This document shows positions 21,990 to 33,632 of a DNA stretch of 37,975 nucleotides, in pieces. This DNA comes from Ophiocordyceps camponoti-saundersi (nom. inval.). Its lineage: Eukaryota; Ascomycota; Sordariomycetes; Hypocreales; Ophiocordycipitaceae. Positions within the stretch are counted from its first letter, which is position 1, and the number at the start of each line of letters is the position of its first letter. Under the pieces are notes generated by a model. That model ran no database searches, was not told the DNA's origin, and saw nothing but the letters and a program-made list of their open reading frames with translations. A program made the translations under genes and the position numbers. The stretch lies in NCBI GenBank assembly GCA_003339415.1, contig PDHQ01000313.1, positions 1 to 37,975 on the forward strand, in the 5' to 3' direction.

Positions 21990-22504
21990 ATACTTAATAA
22001 CGCTACTTCTTTACGGATAACGACTTCTTAGCTAGGTAACGGCAGCGGCGTAATAGCGTCGGGGTTATTAAATTAGCGGTAATAGCGATAAGTATAGCGG
22101 CGGCGGGAATAATAATATTACGCTTTAGAATAATAACTTTTTCCTTTAATATTAAAATATTAGCTAACCCCCTAAAGCTTAAAAGCTTATAGGGGGGGTA
22201 ATATTAAAGATAGCGTAAATACGCTCCTTAAACAAGATAAATTAGCTTTTTATATTCTATATAGTAAGATTAAGGATATAAACTATAAAATAAAAAGAGT
22301 ATTATTATATATAAGCTTAAGCTTAGCTAATATCGTTAAGGCTTAAATTACCGTAATCGCTACTTAAAGCGCTTTATTAGCTTTTATTATTATTAGCAGA
22401 TACTTAATATTAGCGGTAATATATTATATTATATAAGCTAAAATTAAAAGCTAAAAAGCTAGCATATAAGTTTAGTATAAAAGTATATATTTTATATAAG
22501 ATAT
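21990..22504 (-). pseudogene. Element A post-pol region, part 1 (coding-like on minus)
   Basis: This stretch follows A's chromodomain and precedes insertion C. On the minus strand a frame with few stops reads for example ALTILAKLKLIYNNTLFIL and LSCLRSVFTLSLILPPL between about 22380 and 22190. Joined across the C insertion it continues in register with the minus frame at 32706-32780. The plus strand is also fairly open, so the strand call is an inference from the more natural residue mix on the minus strand (see 32706-33770). Confidence 0.35.
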
Positions 22505-22509
22505 ATAAG
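22505..22509. repeat. Target-site duplication of element C, left copy (ATAAG)
   Basis: ATAAG precedes the left LTR of C and recurs exactly at 32701-32705. Confidence 0.93.
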
Positions 22510-23113
22510 TAATATACGCTTATATGTATAATCTACTAGTAATTATATATACTAAGCTAGCTACTAGATATAGTATATAGGAAAGGGAGACGGGCTAGCT
22601 ACCGATCGTAAGATTATAAGATAGCTACTATAAAAGGTATAAGTATAAGTAAGAGTCTTTTAAAAATTAAAATAGTAACTATAAAAGAATCTAAATTACT
22701 ACCTAAAGGAATACTAAGCTAATTATATAGCTAGGAGCTTAAGGAAGATTTCCTAGTATAATCTTAAAAGTATTTACCTAAGGGGATTTTACGGTAATTT
22801 CTAAGTATATTAGTAAAATAGAGATTTCCTAGTATACGGTAATTTCCTAATATACGGGGATTTCCTAGTAAAACCCGGATATTTCTAAAAGTATATTTTA
22901 ATACTAAATCCTATTAGAAATCTTAGTAAAATCCTAAGAGTTATTATAAAGAAATCCTAAGAGGAAATCCTAGTAATTTCCTAAGCGTAAAAATAATAAA
23001 GTTTCTAAGGGAAATCTAAGTAAAATCTTAAGGCGGGAAATCCTAGGAAATTCTAGGGAAATATTATAAGAGGTTAGGCGATTTATAAGGGTATTATTAT
23101 ATATCCTATATTA
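22510..23113 (-). repeat. Element C 3' LTR (left copy)
   Basis: 604 bp, paired with 32097-32700. The half from about 22745 to 23055 is packed with variants of GAAATCCTA and ATTTCCTA (about a dozen, some overlapping as in GGAAATCCTAGGAAAT), so the LTR itself contains a short-motif array. Copy differences are mainly ACT to ATT, a CpT context. Confidence 0.93.
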
Positions 23114-24300
23114 ACTCCCTAAGCTAGAAAAGAATTCTAATAGCCTTATTAACTCCTTATTTTATTTTAGAAACTATTATTATACTCGAAGGCTTTTTCT
23201 ATATTAACTCTAATAACTATATCTATTTATAAATTAAGAAATATTATTAGGGATCTACGTATAGAGAATTAAATTAATCTATATAACGTAGGAAAGAAAT
23301 AAAAAAATAAGATAAGAATAATAAAGAAGAATTATAATATATATTAAATATATATAGAAGAATATATATTACGGTAAAAGGTATTATAATACTAAGAAAG
23401 AAAAATAGGAATAATAGGGACGCGACGTAATATATAAACTAAAAGAATAGAATAAAGGAAAATATCTTACTATCCTTATTATATAAACTAGCGCCTATAA
23501 TAATACGAGAGCGAATACGGATAATCTTACCGTAACTAGCGTAAAAGATATAATTTATAGCTTTAGGTATAATATACTTTGCGAAAATAGAGGTATCTAA
23601 GATATTATAAATAATAGTAAGGTTAACTATATTATAGATAGTTATACTTATCCTTAAGCGTATATCGTAAGTAGTTTATAGTAAATAGGCTTTATATAGC
23701 TAGTTATTATAGCTAATATTCTTTCTCTATTTATAGCGTATAGAGTATAGGATAAATAGTATATAATTAGTACTATATCGTAAAAATATTAAAAAACGAT
23801 ACTAAAAGTATATTAATTTATAGGGTTCTTGCCTAAGCTTAGTAAATATAATAGTTATTACTTATTAATAGTTAAATAACTTAGAGATCTATTACTTATT
23901 AATAGTTAAATAAATATAAAAACTATTACGTATTAATAGTTAAATAGTGCGACGCGTGCTCTTAGTATAAAGCGCGTTATTAACGTATTTCTCTACTACG
24001 GTTTATGCTAATATTATATAAAAAGCTAAGAAATACCTTAGTTTATCGTTATATTAACGAAAAGGTCCGCGTTAATAAGTTTAATAGTTATAATATATTT
24101 AGTATTATTAGAGGGTTTAACTAAGCTACTTATCTAACTAAATAGCTTTTTAGTAATATTATTAGAAGCTATCTTAACTAAATTTAAGATATTAAAGACT
24201 AGAATATTACTAAAGTTTAGGGTTATTTTAGTTCTAATAATATCGCTTTAAGCTAATAAAAGTATATAATTAATAGTAATAGCTAGTAATAGCGTAATAA
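23114..24300 (-). other. Element C sequence next to the 3' LTR
   Basis: No family motif is recognised here. The stretch includes an AT-rich inverted section around 23335-23375 (TAATATATATTA, ATATATATTA) and the three-copy tandem repeat at 23855-23947. It belongs to the unusually long region between C's integrase and its 3' LTR. Confidence 0.45.
23855..23947. repeat. Three-copy tandem repeat, period about 34-35 bp
   Basis: TATTAC(T/G)TATTAATAGTTAAATA occurs starting at 23855, 23890 and 23924. The array ends in AGTGCGACGCGTGCTC, which keeps two TpG sites, both in TGC context. It lies inside element C between integrase and LTR. Confidence 0.8.
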
Positions 24301-26000
24301 TATTTTCGCTAGGTAGATATATTTATTCTCTTGTATAAACGTATAAGTTTTAATAATTTCTCTCGTAAAACTTTAGAATTTTCCCTAAATTATTAAGCGC
24401 GGATTTTTTATTAATAAATATAGCGATTTTATTAATATTAATTAATATATTCTTAAAAGCGGGAGTATTAAATAAGATAAGTATAAGAATAAGGAAATCG
24501 ATAACCTATTTATTACTAATATTAAATATTTTCGCTATATAACTTAAGCTAAAGAAAATATTATATTTAGTAAGGTACTCGTTAAAGTAAATTACTTAAA
24601 TTAAAGCGATATTTATATTTTAAAATACTAAAGCTTACTTATCGTAATATATTACGAAAAAAGTAAGTAAATATTTAATAACTTAAACTAAATTATCGTA
24701 ATAAGTTACTAGAAAATTATTATTAGCTTTTTTAATATTTTTAGCTTTTAGAATTTTTTAAAATTAAATAGTAATTTTAGAAATAGTTATAGGAGTTATA
24801 AGTTATTAAGAGGCGGAATAGGTTTATCTATTAGGGGTTCTAAGAACGCTTTATTAAGTAAGAGGAGGAGGAGTAATAGATCGCCTCGCTAGGGATTTAC
24901 TAAAAATAGGAGTTACTTCCTTAACCTTAGTTTTTTTTTCTATAGCTACTAATACTATTCTTTTTATTTTTCTAAGGTAATTAGTATAAGAGATAATAGC
25001 TAAGATCTTTTTAATCTCCTCTAATTCTTCGAAATCTTAGTAAACTTACCTATTAACTAAGCTTTTAATATAATCTTTTATAATTTTTAATAGCATATAT
25101 ACGCTATAGTAATTCTTTCTAAGTTATTCGGATTACGGAAAGATATTTCTTTTAATATTAGTAAGGGAATATAATAGCGGAGGGCGGCTACGGTTTCTTA
25201 TTAAGGGGGCCGGTACTTTAGAGGCAAAGCTAATAATAAAAGAAGATATTATAGTAGTTTATTAAGTAGAATATTTAGGCGCTATAACCTTAGAAACTTT
25301 AAATAAGGAGTTATTAAAGCTAAAATATTCGTTATCTAAGAGTAAATACTTAGAATTATAATCCTCGTTATTAGGGAGTTATTTTTTATTAGCTTATCTC
25401 TTTACTTTCTTATTAATATAATAAATATAATTATCTAACTTACTAAAAAATAAATTATAGCTTTTTACTTAAAGTGCTTATTTTTAGGTAATAAATATTA
25501 TATAGTTATTTAATTTCTAGTTATTAAATTTATAAGTAAGTAATTTAAATAAATACTAAAATTTAGTAAGGTTTTTAAATAGCTAAATAGCTTTCTTAAA
25601 ACTTTCGTATATAAGTGCTAGGGGAGTGCGAATTAGCTATTCGTAAAATAGCTTATAGTAAGTTTTATCGCGAGAATAATAAGGATTATTATAAGGCGGA
25701 TTAATCTTAGGTATAAAAAAGGAAATAATATAATAATAATAAAAAAAATTAAAAGATAAAAAGGAATAACTATAAAAAGAATAAATATAATATATAAGAA
25801 AGATATAATAAAGATAAGAAATATAAAAGGGGATAATAGAAAATAAATAAAAAAAAGAAAAGGTAAGAGAGAGAAAGGTAAGAAAATAAAGGGAAATCTA
25901 ATATAAACGGCGACGCGTTAAGTTTATTATTTCCTAAAAATTTCACGCGTTTATTACTAAGTAACTTATTTACCTTATTTTAATAGTTAGTACTTTTTAA
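24300..26000 (-). pseudogene. Coding-like region downstream of element C integrase
   Basis: Two successive minus-strand frames look protein-coding. From about 25680 to 25230 the frame is Gln-rich (stops read as Gln), for example ESYLAI.KPY.ILVFI and IYYLKISTLSKKL. From about 25225 to 24830 it reads RPPLIRNRSRPPLLYSLTN, then a charged helix-like FEELEEIKKILAIIS, then KIKRIVLVAIEKKTKVKEV and a Pro/Ser/Thr-rich tail SLARRSITPPPL. No known domain is recognised. It could be an extra element-encoded protein or an acquired gene. Purine-rich plus strand at 25690-25900 separates it from integrase. Confidence 0.45.
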
Positions 26001-26550
26001 AAGTATTTATATATTTTTTCCTAGTAATATCTAGCTAAGCTTCTAACTTATCCTTTTCTTTCTCGAATTTTTTAATTATCTCCTTTTATTAGAAGTCCTT
26101 TTTAGCTACTTACTAATTATTATTATTCGGGTATCTTTTCTAATATACGAGATACTTTATTTAAGTAGCACCTTATCCTCTTTTAACTCTTCTCTTATTA
26201 AGAATTCGTTTAATCTTATAATTATTAATATTAAGCTTAGGGCTAAGTTATTCTCCTAAAGCGTTAGCTAGTTAGAGTTATATAACTAATATAATAAGAT
26301 AGATATTTATAAAGTTATCGAGATTTAGTTAATAAGCTAAATAGCCGATTTATTTAATTATACGGAAAAGCTTAGTTTACTATTTCGAAAGCTTCGCTAC
26401 TTATTTATTAAGAATAGAATATCTTTTTTTAAATTTTAGCTAAACTTAATTACTAAGCTTAAACTTAAGCTTCTAATATTTTTTATTATAATATTATTTT
26501 ATTATAGCTTAAGCGTAAATAATAAAGATAACTACCTTATCTTTTAATAC
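26000..26550 (-). pseudogene. Element C integrase C-terminal region (decayed)
   Basis: By position this should be the integrase C-terminus. Coding-like frames exist on minus, but I recognise no chromodomain or GPY/F motif. Confidence 0.35.
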
Positions 26551-27150
26551 TTCTTAAAATCTAGGAGAAACTTAATCGCTTAAATAATAAAAACTATTAT
26601 TTATCTAGAATCTAATAAGTAACTTATTTAGTATAATTTTAATAACTAAGGAGAAGGAGTTATTAAGAGAAAACTAAAAAGCTAATAAGGCGTTAATTTA
26701 TCGCTTTATTAGGAAATTAGCGGCGAAAAATCTAAAAATAATTTTAATAATTTAGTTCTATTTTTTAAATAAACTATTAGTTTAAAGGTAATATATAGTT
26801 AATATTAAGAATTTAATATTAAAAGTAGATTATAAAATCCTCTAAAGCTTAGATATAAATTTTAAATTTTAATTAGAGATAATTTATTTTAAGAGTTTTT
26901 AGTTATAATAAGTAAGCTTATAATATAGCTACTAAGCTTATTTTTCGGCGGTAAAGTAATTATATCTAAGAGTTAAAATATATATCTTTAAGAACTTATC
27001 GGTAACGGTAAGGAGAGTATTATAAAACTTTCTTTTAAGTTTAGACTAAAGTAAGTTTTTTAAAAAGATTAGAGGAAATCCGGTAATAAAATTTATTATA
27101 ATTATATAAAAAGAAATTACTAGGGAATAAATTAAAACTATTTCCCTAAA
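26550..27150 (-). pseudogene. Element C integrase core relic
   Basis: The minus strand reads INFITGFPLIF (for DFITGLP, first Asp now Asn) at about 27100. TVTDKFLKIYIL (for TVTDKFTK) follows at about 26995. A decayed IISDRDPKF stretch with FISKL (for F.S.LW) lies at about 26880-26845. Next are a decayed STAYHPQTDG.SER.NQ block and IIKIIFRFFAANF, then KR.INALLAF.FSLNNS (for W...L.....NNS) at about 26700-26650. These are the conserved gypsy integrase blocks in order. Stops sit at Trp and Gln codons (for example AEK.A for AEEWA). Confidence 0.9.
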
Positions 27151-27579
27151 AGGAGGCTATCTATTAATTTAATTATATTTATAAATATTATATTTATTTA
27201 TAAAATTATTAATTTTCTTTTTTAGTTAGGAAATAATAAAATTAAAGGAAAGTTTAGCTTATATATATATTTAACTAATATAAAATTTATAAAAATAAGA
27301 CTTAGAAATAATTTCTTTAGCGTAATTTTCGGGAATATAAAGTTATTATTAATTATTAATATTTTTAAGATATAATAAACTATTTACTTAAATAAAAGGG
27401 AGTTTTTCTTAAGAATTTTTATTTTTAAGTTACTTTAAGATTTTAAATTATTATATATTAAAAAGATATTTTTCGGAAATTTTATATTAGAAAATATTAT
27501 TAAGAATAGCTTCTAAGGAAATAAGTATATAATCTTAGTTAATATAATTATTTTAGATATTTTTAAGTTCTCCTTATCT

Positions 27580-28020
27580 TTTTTTTAAGATTACTTTTAA
27601 GGGGAGGCGTAAAAGAGAGTTTATAAGAACGTTAAAAATACCTAAGATATATCGGACTTTAAAAAGGTATTAATTTAGAAACTAAGAGATAAAAGTAAGG
27701 TAATTATTACTCCTTATACTAATAGTAAAAAGAGAGGTTTATTTTATAATTATTAAAATTATAGTATAATTTATAAAAATTATAATTTTCGGTTTCCGGG
27801 TTTTAATTAAATAAGTTTAGAGTTTATAATAAGCTTATATTAAATAAGAGATCTTAAGTTTAGTTAGCTAATATCTAATTTTAGCTAGTTTAAAGGTATA
27901 ATTAAAATAATAGATAAGTTTAATAAACTACTAAGGCGGAGCTAAAGATAGTTTCTAAGATTCCTCGTTATTAATATAAAAAAGATAAGCTATAAAACTA
28001 TTCTCTTAAAAGGTATTAAT
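27580..28020 (-). pseudogene. Element C RNase H relic
   Basis: Minus-strand AYYKL.TYLIKTRKPKIIIF is followed by INYTIILIIIK.TSL (for TDH.A...I.K.TSL) at about 27780-27735. Then come LTFIS.FLN.YLFKVRYILG and IFNVLINSLLRLP (for RPG..N...DALSRLP) at about 27690-27600. The TDH/TSL pattern is typical of a fungal gypsy group different from element A. Confidence 0.85.
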
Positions 28021-28099
28021 TTATAAAAAAAGTTAATAATTAGGAAAAAACTAATTAAAGGTAGCGTTATTATAAAAGGTATTAGTAATATTATTAAAA

Positions 28100-28700
28100 T
28101 AGTTAGTTTCTTCCTTTATTAGGATAATTTTAAACTAAAAGGTAAAGGTATTTCTTTTCGGTTTAGTAACGAGTACTTTATTTTCCTATCTTTTTTAGAA
28201 TATTACTATTTTATATTTCTAAAAAAGGTTAATTTATTATATAAAATAAGGAATAAGATATCTTATCTATTTAACTAATTTAATTTATTACTTAAGATAT
28301 TATAAGGTATTAGGGAACTTAATATCTTATAACGCTTTTACCTAAGATTAAATATTTATTAGAATAAATCTATTAATATAGTATTTTAATATTTTTATAA
28401 ATAGGTAATAAAGATATAATTTAGGAGCGGAAAAGGAAAGATTTATATTAACGAAAAGATTAAATATAGTAAATAGATACTTAACGTAATTTTCTAGAAA
28501 GTTAGAGAAAATTACTATATCGTTAATATATCTAGTAGCGTATATTTTATATAGTTAGAGAATATAATTAATAAATCTTTATATATAAGTAGGCGAATTT
28601 TTATACCTTATAAAAGTAACTATAGCTTTCTCTAATTTACGGTAAAAAATAATTATAAACCGCTTTTAGTAATTTAGATAAATGAGAAACTAATAGAAAA
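28100..28700 (-). pseudogene. Element C reverse transcriptase relic
   Basis: The minus frame reads KAIVTFIRYKNSPTYI.RFI (for the F..SPAH.Q.FID region) at about 28630-28570. KIYATRYINDIVIFSNFLEN carries the catalytic YIDD as YIND at 28519-28530. VKYLFTIFNLFVNINLSFSA follows, with LYLYY. at about 28420. Only the first of the two catalytic Asp codons is changed. The long run without stops around the active site makes this one of the clearest RT relics in the window. Confidence 0.92.
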
Positions 28701-28759
28701 AGCTTTAAGTATTAATAGTAAAAATAACCTTTTTACTTACTAAGTTATAGATTATATCT

Positions 28760-29600
28760 TAAGGGAGAGGTATTAGATATATATTAGGAATAGCTACGCT
28801 ATTTAAAGCTTATAAGTTATTAATAATACGTAGTTTACTTTTTCTCTAAATAATAAAATATAAGCTAGTAAAAAGTAAAGCTTTAAGCGCCTATTCTATT
28901 TTACCCTATAAATATATATCGTTATGCTTTTTATTAAAGAAATCCTAATTAAGTTTATTTAGTAAATAAGAACGTAAACTAAGTTTCTTCTTATACTAAT
29001 TATTAATAAGGGGGATTTTTAAATACCGCTTAGGGGGCAGATTAATTAGTTTAATATCTTCTTAAAATTTCGGAAAAGAATCGTAAAGTTATTTTACTTT
29101 TCTAGATAATTAAGGATCTAATATATAAATTTTAACGCTATATTCTCCTTTAATTTCTAAGATATTAAGTATTTTAAAAATACCTAACTAATAAGGTTAA
29201 CTTAAATCTAAGATATTAATAAGAGGTAAGTTAGTATTAGTTTCGTTAGATAATATTATTTAGTTTAAAAAAGAATCTAGCGTTAAATATTTATCGGGGT
29301 TATTTAAGGAGTCTTTCTTAGTAATTTATTAAAAGATTATAAAAGAAAATTAATTATTAAAATTTAGTATAATACTAATCTTTTTTTTTCGTTTAAAAAA
29401 AATTAGTTTATTACTTAAGTTAAAGATAGTTAAATAGAAATAGTTACGAATAATTAAACCTAAGAGGAAATAAAAGTTAGGGAAAAAGATAAGGTTACGA
29501 TTCTTAAGAAAATCTCTAATTAATATTAAAATCGTGCTTATTAAAAAAGGAGGGATTATTATTACTAAAGTAGCTATTATATATTTATAAATAGCTAGTC
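28760..29600 (-). pseudogene. Element C protease / RT N-terminal region (decayed)
   Basis: The stretch between the Gag-like region and the RT core is coding-like on minus, but I found no clear protease D-S/T-G motif. Surviving TGC sites occur at 28922 and 29539. Confidence 0.35.
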
Positions 29601-31950
29601 TTTTATAAGTAGAATAGTATTCGATATATATTCCTTCGTAAAGTTAAATTTAAAGCTTTTATCGAGAGTTAAGAATATTAATTCTATAAGGGATTAAGAA
29701 TCCTTATCTTAATAAAACTTTAGTAAGAAGATACTCGATAACTTAAGCGCTAGCTTTAAACTTACTAACGTAAAATTTACTATTAATTTTACTAATAATA
29801 TATAAAGTAAAGGTAGCTTAACTATAAGTTAAGGCTAATCCGATATTATTTAAGCTTCGAATTATTATCGGATTATAGTTAATATTATTAAACTTATTAA
29901 GTAAGTCCTTTTTAATAAAGGATCTATTTACTCTAATATTAATATATATTTTTATAGCGTTAGATAGTTTATTTTTACTAAATATTAAAATCTTTATATA
30001 AGAAAAATAGGAAACTTATTTTAAAGGAAAATTAGTTATCTAAGGAGTAGCTTTAATAATAAGAAAGTTTTTAGAAAAGAGGTTTTTAAAAATATCGAAA
30101 AGTTTTATCTTATATTTTTTAAAATCTAAAATAAAATAATATAAGTTATTAGCTAATTACTTATCTTTTTTAGCCTTAGATAATTTAAATAAGTTTATTT
30201 TATTATCTAAATCGTATTCTAAGATATTAAAGATTATATTATATATCTTAGAAAAGATTATAAAAACTTTATTAATATTAGGATCTTATTTAGTAAGTTT
30301 GTAAGTAAGATTAATAAGGATAGGATTACCTTTTAAGCTTTCTTTATTTTTCTTTAAGAAAAGCTATTTTATCTTTATTTTAAACTTAATATTCTTATCG
30401 AAAAGTTTCTAAGTATTATCTATTAGCTTTCTAAGGAAGTTATTTAGTTTACGATCTAGTTAGTAGTCCGGATTTTATAAAGATTTCTTCTTAGAATTAT
30501 TTACCTTACGTTTATATTAGGGTAACTTACTTAAAATTATATACTAAGTAGCGTTATTTTATAAATTACCCTAAGTTCCTCTAATTAGCTTAGTTTAGAG
30601 GTTTAGAATAAATCGTTTATATTTATATATTTAGTTATCTAAGATATCTTTACTAATTAGTTATCGGAAAGTTTCCTAAAATAAAATATTAAGTTAAGAA
30701 AAAATAATTATTAATATAGATTATTTAAGATAAAGAGCTACTTAAGCTATTTTCTTTATTTTAGATATTTATAATCGGAAATCCTTTTTAGTAAGTATAT
30801 CTTAAGATATAAAGCTTTATTTTTATATAATAAAAGTAATAATATTAAGTTAAATAGTAAATTTTTTCTAAAAAGCTTTTACTTATCCTTAGATTCCTAA
30901 ATTAGGAAAAGTAAGTTTTAATCTAATTTAAGGGTTTAGATCTCTAGAATATTATTTTATAATATAACCTTAAAGAAAAAAGGGAATAAGTTATATAAGT
31001 TTATCTACGTAATCCTCGCTTTAAGCGGTAACTTATTTTAAAGCGTTTATAAATCGGTTTATATTCTAATAAATAATAGTTTAATTAATTTCTTTAATCT
31101 AATTAAAAGTAATATTAAAAATATTAGTAAGCTTAAATTATCTAATATTTTTAGCTTATAACTTAACTTATTATCTAAATAGTTTTTATAAGTTTAATTA
31201 ATTATATAATCGTAAATTATTATTTAAGTTAATATATTTAAGGTAATTTAAGTTTTAAAGTATAATATTATAAGAGTAAAGTATATTATTAACTATTTAT
31301 ATTATTTTTTCCTTTTCCGCGGAAAGTAAAAGAGGTTTTCCGGAATTAAATAATATTATAGGAGGATCTAAGAAATATTACCTCTTTAAGGTATTTTTTT
31401 CTTAAGATAGATAGTTCTTTTTTTAAAAAAAATTCTTATAGCGTAGAGGTTTTCTTACTTTTATCCTAAGAGGAGGTTTCCTCTTTACTTTCTTCCTAAA
31501 AGGGGACTTCGGTATTTTCCTTACTTTCTTTTAGTAAAGTAGCTAGCTTACTTTTTCCTTCGGTATTATTTATAATTTAAAGGTATTCTTAAATAAAAGG
31601 TAGCTAGTTTTCTAAGGGAATTTTAGGTAAATAAAGGATATTATTAAATATATACCTTAGTTAATTTACTTATTTAAATAATAAATTATAATTTACTATA
31701 ATATTTAGATTAGTTAGGAAAAGTTCGATTATAATAAGTAACTTAGTTTCTTAAAGATTATTCTAATATAATAAGTATTTTCTAACTAGCTTTATTTCCT
31801 TATATTATAAAAGAGGAAATTTACTTTTAAAGAGGTAAGGTTTCTTTATTATTTTATAAATATTAAAAATATAAGCTTCTTCTTTCTTAGCTATAATTTC
31901 TTCCTTAATTACCTTAAGAAGTTTAGGGGTAAAAAAATAATATATAGCTA
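29600..31950 (-). pseudogene. Element C Gag-like region
   Basis: A long minus-strand frame with few stops runs from about 30540 to 30110. It reads KLIDNT.KLFDKNIKFKIKI, then ESLKGNPILINLTYKLTK, then INKVFIIFSKIYNIIFNI and KINLFKLSKAKKDK. The strong Lys/Asn/Ile content partly reflects RIP. Position directly after the 5' LTR and before protease/RT supports Gag. No zinc knuckle was found. Acidic and Ser-rich frames appear near 31350-31650, where the plus strand is rich in TTCC and GGAAG. Confidence 0.5.
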
Positions 31951-32096
31951 AGGTTAAGTAATAAACGTAATAAAGCTTTCTTCTAAGCTAAAAATCTACG
32001 CTTATAAAATTTTATTAGTAAAAATATTTCGAGTCCGACTTACTACCTTAATAGCTAAAAATTTATAAATTAGTAAAACGTAAAATTACTACTAAT

Positions 32097-32700
32097 TAAT
32101 ATACGCTTATATATATAATTTACTAGTAGTTATATATATTAAGCTAGCTATTAGATATAATATATAGGAAAGGGAGATAGGCTAGCTACTAATTATAAGA
32201 TTATAAAATAGCTATTATAAAAAATATAAATATAAGTAAAAGTTTTTTAAGAATTAAAATAATAACTATAAAAAAATCTAAATTATTACTTAAAGGAATA
32301 TTAGGCTAATTATATAGCTAGAAGCTTAAGGAAGATTTCCTAATATAATCTTAAAAATATTTACTTAAGGGGATTTTATAGTAATTTCCGAGTATATTAG
32401 TAAAATAAAGATTTCCTAGTATACGGTAATTTTCTAATATACGGGGATTTCCTAGTAAAACCCGGAGATTTCTAGAAATATATTTTAATATTAAATCTTA
32501 CTAGAAATCTTAGTAAAATCCTAAGAGTTATTATAGAGAAATCCTAAGAGGAAATCCTAGTAATTTCCTAAGCGTAAAGGTAATAAAGTTTTTAGGGGAA
32601 ATCTAAGTAAAATCCTAAGGCGGGAAATCCTAGGAAATCCTAGGGAAATATTATAAGAGGTTAGGCGATTTATAAGGGTGTTATTACACGTCCTATATTA
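32097..32700 (-). repeat. Element C 5' LTR (right copy)
   Basis: 604 bp, partner of 22510-23113, with the same motif array at about 32331-32650. It retains GTGTTATTACACG near its end (32679-32691) where the left copy reads GTATTATTATATA, so this copy escaped some RIP changes. Confidence 0.93.
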
Positions 32701-32705
32701 ATAAG
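32701..32705. repeat. Target-site duplication of element C, right copy (ATAAG)
   Basis: Exact match to 22505-22509. Confidence 0.93.
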
Positions 32706-33584
32706 GTTTTTATTTCCCTATATACTTTAATATTATAGCTTAGTTATAATACTTATATCTTTACTTAATATAGCGAAAATATAGATACTCTTAAAAAGCC
32801 TCCTTATTACTATTATTATCTTCCTTATCTTTACTTTTATTATTATCTTCGTTATCGACGGGGCCGGTAGCGGGGGCGGGAGGAGGAGAAAGAGAGGAAG
32901 CGGGAGCAGGGGCGGTAATAGCTACGGCGGCGAAGATAGGAGTCTTAGCCCGGGATATCTTCTTCCGCGAGATAAGCTACGGAAAATATAATATTAGTAA
33001 AAAAACCGCTAGTTAAGCTAGATAAAAACTTATTATAATAAGAGGAGGAGATAGGGAAAGCTAATAAAGGGCTTAAGGCTAAAAGCTTCTTTATATAATA
33101 ACTTAAGAAAAATATTATAAATAACGCGTCCCTTATAATAGATAAATCGCCCTCTTAAATACGGGATTAATAAATCCTATATAGCGAGCTATAAAATATA
33201 TTAAAAGAGAGACTTATTTTAAGAAGAGAAGGAGAAATAGTAGAAGAAGAAGAAAAAGCCGCTATAAAAAGCTAATATTTTTAAATAAACTATTCTATAA
33301 AAGTCGGAAAATTTTCCTTATATTTAAGGCCTCTATTATTACTAGTAATATCGTCTTCGTTAACTTTTTCGTTACCGTTATCGCCTTTATTATTCTCGTT
33401 ATCTTTATTAGCGATAGCGGTAGCGGCAGAGTCGGCGGCGGCGCTAGCGGCGGCGGCAATATCTTAAAGATAACTATTATACTCGCTAAGCTAAGATATT
33501 CTTATTAGAAGGAAAAATATTAGTATAATTAAACCCGTAGAATAGGTAGTAGATTTCCTTACTAATAATAATAATAATATTAAT

Positions 33585-33632
<48 letters not shown>

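Larger units (their letters stand above)
22510..32700 (-). mobile_element. Element C: long Ty3/gypsy retrotransposon nested in element A
   Basis: The element is 10,191 bp. Two 604-bp LTRs begin TAATATA and end TATATTA (originally TGATATA...TATATCA), with exact ATAAG duplications outside. On the minus strand are a Gag-like Lys-rich region (about 31900-29600), RT (about 28700-28100), RNase H (about 28000-27600) and integrase (about 27150-26550). About 3 kb of further sequence lies before the 3' LTR. Sequence motifs differ from those of A and D, so it is a distinct gypsy family. It inserted antisense into A after A's own insertion. Confidence 0.93.

Noticed and set aside
32840..33480. A host gene in the GC-rich patches of this interval.
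   Set aside because: The patches lie inside element A between its chromodomain and its 3' LTR, with no independent borders. They are treated as part of the element.
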